Program-made: the position numbers and the translations under genes
From: DATGSF01 sp035302865
GTDB lineage: Bacteria > Bacteroidota > Bacteroidia > Chitinophagales > Chitinophagaceae
DNA length: 8,010 bases
Assembly (NCBI GenBank): GCA_035302865.1
Contig: DATGSF010000202.1
Coordinates: 1-8,010 of the forward strand
Reading direction: 5' to 3'
Notes under the pieces: generated by a model
The model's database searches: none
What the model was told of the DNA's origin: nothing
What the model saw: the letters and a program-made list of their open reading frames with translations, nothing else
In this document: positions 1-5,335 of the stretch, piece by piece
How positions within the stretch are numbered: position 1 is the stretch's first letter
Layout of the letters: every line of letters starts with the position of its first letter

Positions 1-1574
1 AAATTTTCATTTTTAATATTAGTAATAGGAGGAATAACGTCATTAAGATTATCATTTAAATTACCTTCGGCATGATTAAATATTGTACTCAATAATCCAT
101 AAATAATTACGCCTTTTCTAGATTCATGATTGTTTGCAGCATAAGTTCGTTCATAATTTTTTTGTACTTCTTTTCTAAGAAAATCTAAAATTTCAGGATT
201 TTTTAAACCGCCGAATGCATCAGCCACATCAACAGCATCTTCCAAATCTTCTGCAGGACCTTTTTCTAAATTAGCTACAAAAGCTTTCATTAATTTTGTT
301 TGGGCCTCATTCTCCATGGTGTTTAAAAAGGGCTCAAGAGTACCATAGCCCGAACACATTCTAATAAATGTTCTGAAATAACTATTATGAATACTTTCTA
401 AAAATAAATCTCCCGATTTTTGTTCCATTTTATGAAGCAAACGGTCAAACATCCATGTAAAACTACTCGTGTAAATTTCATCTTGGCCGCCAATAATCAT
501 AAAGTATAACTCTTCTGCACTATGATTCATTAGAGATGCAAAACGTATATTTGCAGGACGTTCATGTAATTCATTTACCACACGTACAAACTGTAAACCT
601 CTGTAAAAAATTTCCTTATCTAAAGCTATATTATCTTTGTTTTTAGGATCTTTCTTTAAGCTAACTAAAGCATTAAAATATTCTACTGGATCATCACTTA
701 GCTTATCTACTTCAGCAATACTTCTTTTCTTTTCATGAATATCAGTTAAAAAAGCTAATGCTCTATTGGGCTTTTCAGATTGATTAGCTATTTGTACTAT
801 AGTTTGAACTAATGGGTCTGAATTTCTTCTTACCACATTTGATAAAATACTTGTAGAAGTAGCATAAATCATTATAGTTGTAGGATCTACATAAGCAGCT
901 TTTGCTACAATTTTATCTGCAAATGGTTCATTGTAAAACTCTCCTAAACGCTTTATCATTTCTTCAGGATAAAGCATGCCATAAGATTCAAATAGTTGTT
1001 CTTTCTCCTTTGGATGATTTATTAAAACGCTGCTATTATCTATAGAGTAACTATTTATTTCTTTTTTTACAAAGTTTTTAATAGTATTATTTTCAATAGC
1101 GATTATCATATTTCTTAAATTCTTAACGCTATTGGAAAAATAAGCTATTTCTGTTTTTTCAATATTTTTTTGATTAAATCGTTTCAACATATCTTGTACT
1201 GCCCTGTGATATGCTATTTTTTCTTGATGTTTTGCTTTAGGTAAATTTTCTATAAGGATAATAAGATTAGGAACATCGGTAAAGAATGTTTTCGTAAGTT
1301 GCTTTGATCTTTCCTCATCAGAAAAAATTAATTTTTTATCTGCTTTACCGTCTTTAAGATCTAAAACCTTTAAAGATTTTTGAATGTTTTCAGTGAAAAT
1401 TTGACGATTAATAGGAATTGGTTGTAATAAAGTATCTATCTCCATCCAGTTTAGAGTTTCCTCTTTATCCTCTGTTTTATCTTTGCTTTTATTAAAAAGC
1501 TGTGCTTGTGAGAAGAAAGTACAGCTAATAAAAATACCACTTAAAAAGGCTATTTTACCAAAATGAAATCGCAT
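1..1574 (-). CDS. Large exported protein of unknown function (N-terminal 524 residues; C-terminus beyond window)
   Basis: The minus-strand frame is open from the ATG at 1574 to the window edge, giving 524 residues without a stop. An in-frame TAA at 1595-1593 and no intervening Met make this the only plausible ATG start. Residues 1-25 look like a signal peptide: basic MRFHFGK, a hydrophobic stretch, then FFSQAQ with likely cleavage after SQA. The mature part starts with a charged linker (about 28-40) followed by largely alpha-helical, Lys/Glu/Asn-rich sequence. A segment at 345-380 is rich in aromatics (SAEELYFMI, then DEIYTSSFTWMFDRLL). I see no membrane segments after the signal, no enzyme motif and no lipobox; Cys18 lies inside the hydrophobic core. 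The product is probably periplasmic or surface-exposed. It is transcribed divergently from the CPBP/cdsA/psd group, so no operon partner is visible. I do not recognise the family. The reading frame is secure; the function is unknown. Confidence 0.85.
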   Translation of the reverse strand, partial: MRFHFGKIAFLSGIFISCTFFSQAQLFNKSKDKTEDKEETLNWMEIDTLLQPIPINRQIFTENIQKSLKVLDLKDGKADKKLIFSDEERSKQLTKTFFTDVPNLIILIENLPKAKHQEKIAYHRAVQDMLKRFNQKNIEKTEIAYFSNSVKNLRNMIIAIENNTIKNFVKKEINSYSIDNSSVLINHPKEKEQLFESYGMLYPEEMIKRLGEFYNEPFADKIVAKAAYVDPTTIMIYATSTSILSNVVRRNSDPLVQTIVQIANQSEKPNRALAFLTDIHEKKRSIAEVDKLSDDPVEYFNALVSLKKDPKNKDNIALDKEIFYRGLQFVRVVNELHERPANIRFASLMNHSAEELYFMIIGGQDEIYTSSFTWMFDRLLHKMEQKSGDLFLESIHNSYFRTFIRMCSGYGTLEPFLNTMENEAQTKLMKAFVANLEKGPAEDLEDAVDVADAFGGLKNPEILDFLRKEVQKNYERTYAANNHESRKGVIIYGLLSTIFNHAEGNLNDNLNDVIPPITNIKNEN

Positions 1575-1602
1575 TTTATATATATTAATTAATTATTCGT
1601 TA

Positions 1603-1610
1603 CAAATTTA
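1603..1610 (-). promoter_or_regulatory. Candidate Bacteroidota -7 element for the leftward gene
   Basis: Read on the minus strand, 1610-1603 is TAAATTTG, an exact TAnnTTTG match located 28 bases before the ATG at 1574. No clear TTG appears at the expected -33 spacing. An 8-base motif with two free positions will sometimes arise by chance in AT-rich DNA, so support comes mainly from its position in a divergent intergenic region. Confidence 0.4.
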
Positions 1611-1703
1611 CAATAGAAATTCAGGAAATACTTCTTTTTGATCATAATTAAGAAATATTTAAAGGATATTTTTAGATAAAAACTAATACTTGAATTAAAT
1701 TTT

Positions 1704-1711
1704 TATCTTTG
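1704..1711 (+). promoter_or_regulatory. Candidate Bacteroidota -7 element for the CPBP-cdsA unit
   Basis: TATCTTTG at 1704-1711 matches TAnnTTTG exactly and is followed by TGCC, resembling many Bacteroidota promoters. It lies 26 bases before the ATG at 1738, which would leave a short leader. A convincing -33 TTTG at the usual spacing is not visible; the only nearby TTG (1690-1692) is too close. It probably drives the CPBP gene and, by read-through, cdsA. Confidence 0.5.
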
Positions 1712-1737
1712 TGCCTTGCAAAATAAATATTTAAAGC

Positions 1738-2628
1738 ATGTTTAAAAAGTATTTAAATTCTCATAATCCGATGATACGCTTATCTGTTTTCTTATTTTTA
1801 TGGGCTGCTTTTTTCTTGATAACCAATGCAATTCAAATACTGATAATCAATAATATAGATGCGGATGGTTCGGATTTTGAAAAATTGAATTATTTAATTC
1901 AGCATAAACCTGTTTTAAGCAAAATATTGAATCTTTTTAATGCAATTAGTTTGTTTTTAATACCCGCTTATTTATTTGCGTATTTATCACAAGCGAAACC
2001 ATGGGAGTATTTGAATTTACATAAAAGACATTCTAGTAAGGTATGGGTTTTAAGTATTGGATTTGCTTTAGTAATGATTCCCACTATAGTTGGTTTGGGT
2101 GGATTTATTAAAGAAATACAACTTTTTGGTGCTTTGGGTTCTGATTTGCAAGAACAAAGAGATGCAACTATGCAATTGTATTTTCAAAATGAAGGGATCG
2201 GTATGTTGTTAATGAATCTTTTTTTATTAGCATTTATACCTGCATTTTGTGAAGAGTTTTTATTTAGGGGTGTTTTACAAAAAGTCCTTGCTCAAAATTT
2301 TAAAAATCCTCTTTGGGCAATCAGTATTTCAGCTTTGGTATTTGCTCTTTTGCATTTTAGTGTCTATGAGTTTATCCCCATTTTATTAGCAGGTTTAATA
2401 TTAGGTACTATATATCATTATACTAAATCACTGAAGCTAACAATACTTATCCATTTTGTGCATAATGGTATGCAGGTTGTATTAATGACTATCAGTAATA
2501 ATAATGAAGAAGTAGAAATTAGTTTATGGATATATTTATTGGTATTTATAATTGGTTTATTAGTTCTTAGAGTAATCTTTAAGCAATTAAAAATACAACA
2601 AAACGGCATTAAAAATTTAAATTATTAA
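1738..2628 (+). CDS. CPBP (CAAX/Rce1-like) family intramembrane metalloprotease
   Basis: This 296-residue polytopic membrane protein has about eight hydrophobic segments (roughly 12-38, 64-84, 102-122, 154-171, 191-209, 211-227, 232-250, 263-281). It carries the three conserved motifs of the CPBP/Rce1 (ABI) family in order. These are EExxxR as E172-E173-F-L-F-R177, FxxxH as F202-ALL-H206, and HxxxN/D as H239-F-V-H242-N243. In this family the Glu and His residues form the proposed active site for peptide-bond cleavage within the membrane. The substrate cannot be read from the sequence; bacterial members include bacteriocin-immunity and signalling proteases. The start is fixed by an in-frame TAA immediately upstream (1732-1734). 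Only two bases separate its stop from the cdsA start, so the two are almost certainly co-transcribed. The family call is firm; the biological role is open. Confidence 0.9.
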   Translation: MFKKYLNSHNPMIRLSVFLFLWAAFFLITNAIQILIINNIDADGSDFEKLNYLIQHKPVLSKILNLFNAISLFLIPAYLFAYLSQAKPWEYLNLHKRHSSKVWVLSIGFALVMIPTIVGLGGFIKEIQLFGALGSDLQEQRDATMQLYFQNEGIGMLLMNLFLLAFIPAFCEEFLFRGVLQKVLAQNFKNPLWAISISALVFALLHFSVYEFIPILLAGLILGTIYHYTKSLKLTILIHFVHNGMQVVLMTISNNNEEVEISLWIYLLVFIIGLLVLRVIFKQLKIQQNGIKNLNY

Positions 2629-2630
2629 TT

Positions 2631-3449
2631 ATGGCGATGAATTGGCCAACATTTTTTAAACGTTTGCTTTCTGCAGTTTTTTTTACTGCATTTATGCTTA
2701 TTGGAATGTTGATTAAACATCCCTTTGCTATAATTATTTTGACTTTAATTATTCATTATCTATGTGTTAAAGAATGGCACTCTTTATTTAATAATATTCT
2801 TATTCAGAAAGATAAGAAGGTAGTTCCTAAAGCATTTCAATGGTTGCACCATTTCTTAGGTCTTGTTTTGTTATATGTGTTGTGGTTTACAGCCTTGCCT
2901 GCAGTTATACCATTATTAGTTCTTGTAGGCTTAGGTTTAGCTTCTTTTTTTGTATTTAAAAATAATAAAGGCGCTCAATTATTTATAGGTTTATTGTATA
3001 TAAGTTTTCCTTTGTCTTTCTTATTTATATTACAACAAACCTACTTTTTTCTTCCATTAATAATTATCTTGTTTATTTGGACAAATGATACTATGGCCTA
3101 TATTTCCGGATCATTTATAGGAAGAACACCTTTTTCTAAAATTTCACCAAATAAAACTTGGGAAGGTATCATTGGAGGAGTTTTATTTACAATCTTTTTG
3201 GCTTTTCTAATCGCACACTTTTCTTGGTTCGCCTATAATGGAGCTAAGTTGGAGCTGTTAGTTCTGGCATTTCTAACATCTATTGTAAGTATATTAGGAG
3301 ATTTGATGGAAAGTAAATTAAAACGAATTGCTAAAGTAAAGGACAGTGGTAATATTTTACCAGGACATGGAGGTGCCTTGGATAGGTTTGATTCTATGTT
3401 ATTTGCCTTACCAACTATTTTTTTCTATTATTATTATTTTATAGCTTAA
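2631..3449 (+). CDS. cdsA: Phosphatidate cytidylyltransferase (CDP-diacylglycerol synthase)
   Basis: CdsA condenses CTP with phosphatidic acid to give CDP-diacylglycerol, the precursor of all bacterial phospholipids, in the inner membrane. The 272-residue protein is highly hydrophobic, with about eight or nine membrane segments, and is of usual family length. The CDS signature spans S228-D254: S-K-L-K-R, then KD at 237-238, then LPGHGG (243-248) and LDRFD (250-254). The conserved SPNKTWEG segment is at 172-179 and a family-type TND at 151-153. Residue 249 is Ala where the classical signature has a bulkier aliphatic residue; this is a mild deviation. The ATG lies two bases after the CPBP stop with no Shine-Dalgarno sequence, consistent with translational coupling. 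The psd gene follows 44 bases later, so the product feeds the phosphatidylethanolamine branch. The phosphatidylserine synthase is not nearby. Confidence 0.95.
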   Translation: MAMNWPTFFKRLLSAVFFTAFMLIGMLIKHPFAIIILTLIIHYLCVKEWHSLFNNILIQKDKKVVPKAFQWLHHFLGLVLLYVLWFTALPAVIPLLVLVGLGLASFFVFKNNKGAQLFIGLLYISFPLSFLFILQQTYFFLPLIIILFIWTNDTMAYISGSFIGRTPFSKISPNKTWEGIIGGVLFTIFLAFLIAHFSWFAYNGAKLELLVLAFLTSIVSILGDLMESKLKRIAKVKDSGNILPGHGGALDRFDSMLFALPTIFFYYYYFIA

Positions 3450-3465
3450 CATCAGATACTTTCAG

Positions 3466-3473
3466 TATTTTTG
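3466..3473 (+). promoter_or_regulatory. Possible internal -7 promoter element before psd
   Basis: TATTTTTG (3466-3473) matches TAnnTTTG and sits 20 bases before the psd ATG, in the 44-base cdsA-psd gap. No good -33 box is visible. It could allow psd to be transcribed partly independently of cdsA, but chance occurrence in AT-rich sequence is likely enough to keep the call weak. Confidence 0.3.
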
Positions 3474-3493
3474 CTTATACTTAATTTTATCAA

Positions 3494-4153
3494 ATGAAAT
3501 TACATAAGGAAGGTTATTTACACGTATTTATTGCAAGCTTATTGACAGCAGTATTATTATTTATTTCCTATAAATACTTTGGAAAAGCATATCCTATTTT
3601 ATTTTGGATATTAGCAATACCATTATTATTAATATGGTTTTGGGTATTATGGTTCTTTAGAATGCCAAAACGAGTATTTGTATCAGATATTCAAAACGTT
3701 TTTAGCCCAGCAGATGGAAAAGTAGTTGTTATCGAAGAGGTAGAAGAAACAGAATATTTTAAAGATAAAAGAATACAAGTTTCTGTTTTTATGTCTCCAT
3801 TGAATGTGCATGTGAATAGAAATCCAATTTCTGGTATTGTTAAATATGCAAAATACCATCCTGGTAAATTTTTAGTTGCTTGGCATCCAAAATCATCTAC
3901 AGATAATGAAAGAACAAGCATAGTTGTAGAAAATGAAAATACTGTAATATTAATGCGTCAAGTTGCTGGTGCTATGGCAAGAAGAATCCGTTTTTACGTA
4001 ACAGAAGGAGATAATGTGAAACAAAATGAAGAGTTTGGTTTTATAAAATTTGGATCTAGAGTGGATCTTTATTTACCTTTGGGTACTGAGATAATAGCTA
4101 AAATTGGTGATGTTGTTAAAGGGGGGCAAACAGTATTAGCAAAAATCAAATAG
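3494..4153 (+). CDS. psd: Phosphatidylserine decarboxylase proenzyme, short form
   Basis: Psd decarboxylates phosphatidylserine to phosphatidylethanolamine using a pyruvoyl group made by self-cleavage. At 219 residues this belongs to the short PSD/archaetidylserine-decarboxylase-like subfamily found in Bacteroidota and archaea, not the longer E. coli type. Two N-terminal membrane segments (about 8-27 and 35-55) anchor it. The catalytic domain shows SPADG (71-75, with D73 as the likely catalytic Asp) and PLNVHVNR (102-109, with H106 as the likely catalytic His). It also has a TDNER segment (136-140) and the cleavage motif F-G187-S188-R-V-D. Cleavage between Gly187 and Ser188 would turn Ser188 into the pyruvoyl group and release a C-terminal alpha chain of about 32 residues. 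The start is fixed by an in-frame TAA at 3482-3484. It follows cdsA, two enzymatic steps earlier in the same pathway. Confidence 0.94.
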   Translation: MKLHKEGYLHVFIASLLTAVLLFISYKYFGKAYPILFWILAIPLLLIWFWVLWFFRMPKRVFVSDIQNVFSPADGKVVVIEEVEETEYFKDKRIQVSVFMSPLNVHVNRNPISGIVKYAKYHPGKFLVAWHPKSSTDNERTSIVVENENTVILMRQVAGAMARRIRFYVTEGDNVKQNEEFGFIKFGSRVDLYLPLGTEIIAKIGDVVKGGQTVLAKIK

Positions 4154-4253
4154 TATGTTATTAAAAGGATAAAAAGTTTTATTCTATTGCGATAAATCGA
4201 AAAAAAACAGTAATTTTAATTGAAAACTTTTTAAATTTTAAATATTTTTAAAA

Positions 4254-4598
4254 ATGTCAAATGTGATTGAAGCACCAGTAATTTTAACAGAAGGTGCAAA
4301 AAAAGAGATTCGTAGGATTTTGGAACAACCTGAAGTTACTCCTGAGCAAGGGCTTAGAGTCGGCGTAAAAGGTGGGGGATGCTCTGGTATGAGTTATGTT
4401 TTGGGAATTGATAATAAAATGGACGGTGATATTGAATATGATATAGATGGTATTCGTGTTTTTATGCAAAAAGCGCATGGAATGTATTTGACAGGAATAC
4501 AAATTGATTTTTCTCATGGTTTAGATGCAAGAGGATTTATTTTTGAAAATCCAAATGCATCTAGCTCTTGCGGTTGTGGTGAATCTTTTGATGTATAA
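4254..4598 (+). CDS. IscA/ErpA/SufA-type (HesB-like) iron-sulfur cluster assembly protein
   Basis: This 114-residue A-type carrier protein binds iron or a transient Fe-S cluster and hands clusters to apo-proteins in the cytoplasm. The three family cysteines are present: C43 in GGGCSG, and C106 and C108 in SSCGCGESF near the C-terminus. Length and the conserved LRVGVKGGGCSG and DFSHGLDARGFIFENP segments fit the family well. No neighbouring IscS, IscU or SUF genes are present, so which branch (IscA, SufA or ErpA) it serves cannot be decided. The ATG follows an in-frame TAA at 4239-4241. The 100-base upstream gap is extremely A/T-rich. It contains a weak promoter-like pair (TTG at 4187-4189, TAATTTTA at 4211-4218) but no exact TAnnTTTG and no convincing psd terminator. 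The stop codon overlaps the next start (TAATG). Confidence 0.93.
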   Translation: MSNVIEAPVILTEGAKKEIRRILEQPEVTPEQGLRVGVKGGGCSGMSYVLGIDNKMDGDIEYDIDGIRVFMQKAHGMYLTGIQIDFSHGLDARGFIFENPNASSSCGCGESFDV

Positions 4599-5257
4599 TG
4601 TTAAGGATAAAATACATATTTATATTTTGTGTTAGTTTTGTATTCCTTTTTTCAGAACTAAATGCGCAAAGCGTAGATATATCTAAAATTGAAGAGGAAA
4701 CAAATATAAATCAAAAAAATAAATTTGGAGAACGTGAAGGCTTGTGGGTCATAAGTCAAAAAGAAAGAATGGGCGAACCTGCTCAAATTAAAATAGGACA
4801 TTATGAAGATGGAGAAAAAATGGGTACTTGGTACACTTTTAATAAATATAAAGTTCTCATTGCTTCAGAACAGTATGTGAATGGACAAATCAATGGTTCA
4901 GTCAAATATTATGATGAACAAGGATTAATTTGCGAAGGACAATATTATGGAAACACATCAAAAAGAAGTGTAGATACTATTATCGTAACCCATCCCATTA
5001 CTTTCATGGACACTTTAGTGCCCGTTTATCAAGATGAAGGATCTTTTAAACATGGTATTTGGAGTTTCTATAATTCAGATACCAAACAATTAATCAAAAG
5101 AGAGTATTATCAAGTTGGAGATTTACTTCGAATAGAAGAAGTTCCTTTAAAAGAAATAGTTGACTCAACATATATTCAAAAAAGAATCCAACAATTGCCT
5201 CATAATCAACCTGGAAGTAAAAGAAAGAATAAATCAAGAAAAAGCTTAATTCACTAA
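4598..5257 (+). CDS. Exported MORN_2/YwqK-like repeat protein
   Basis: The 219-residue product begins with a probable signal peptide (MLRIKYIFIFCVSFVFLFS, cleavage likely after SELNA at 23); no lipobox is seen. The mature part contains several degenerate MORN-type units with a G-x-W/Y-x-x-Y/F pattern. These lie at REGLWVISQ (47-54), GHYEDGEKMGTWYTF (67-81), EQYVNGQINGSVKYYDEQG (91-109) and GSFKHGIWSFYN (148-159). In Bacteroidota such repeats are annotated as toin-antitoxin YwqK-like antitoxins or MORN proteins, but an exported copy is not expected to be an antitoxin. The C-terminus (about 200-219) is strongly basic (KRKNKSRK). The start codon overlaps the stop of the iron-sulfur carrier by one base, indicating translational coupling. 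The likely location is periplasm or outer-membrane inner face. Function is unknown. Confidence 0.82.
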   Translation: MLRIKYIFIFCVSFVFLFSELNAQSVDISKIEEETNINQKNKFGEREGLWVISQKERMGEPAQIKIGHYEDGEKMGTWYTFNKYKVLIASEQYVNGQINGSVKYYDEQGLICEGQYYGNTSKRSVDTIIVTHPITFMDTLVPVYQDEGSFKHGIWSFYNSDTKQLIKREYYQVGDLLRIEEVPLKEIVDSTYIQKRIQQLPHNQPGSKRKNKSRKSLIH

Positions 5258-5311
5258 ATATATCTAATAAAATCCCCCTAATGAGGTTAAAAATTTTTCT
5301 TTTTTTAGTCT

Positions 5312-5319
5312 TATTTTTG
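5312..5319 (+). promoter_or_regulatory. Candidate -7 promoter element for the outer-membrane receptor gene
   Basis: TATTTTTG (5312-5319) matches TAnnTTTG and lies 16 bases before the ATG at 5336, so the leader would be very short. The preceding stretch has a C-run (5274-5278), a GG pair (5285-5286) and a T-rich tract (5294-5306). That tract could be a weak terminator for the upstream pair or just promoter-associated AT-rich DNA; no strong stem is visible. A clear -33 TTTG is absent. Confidence 0.4.
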
Positions 5320-5335
5320 TGGAAATACTAATATA

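Noticed and set aside
2418..2609. Open frame on the minus strand inside the CPBP gene
   Set aside because: It lies wholly antisense to a gene with clear family motifs; its translation has no recognisable feature and no promoter or start context.
3691..3921. Open frame on the minus strand inside psd
   Set aside because: It is antisense to the conserved catalytic region of Psd and is explained by the codon constraints of that gene.
4189..4200. Small palindrome CGATAAATCG in the psd-iscA gap as a terminator or operator
   Set aside because: Only a 4-bp stem with a 2-base spacer; such matches are expected by chance and it is too weak for a terminator.
4284..4517. Open frame on the minus strand inside the iron-sulfur carrier gene
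   Set aside because: It is antisense to conserved coding sequence, with low-complexity Asn/Ile/Thr/Phe-rich translation; no independent support.
4598..5257. Reading the MORN-like protein as the antitoxin of a toxin-antitoxin pair
   Set aside because: It has a signal peptide, and its partner is a canonical iron-sulfur carrier, not a toxin. The antitoxin label is only a database name for this repeat family.
5274..5306. C-run, GG and T-tract before the receptor gene as an intrinsic terminator
   Set aside because: No stem of more than about 3 bp can be drawn, so the T-rich tract alone is not enough.
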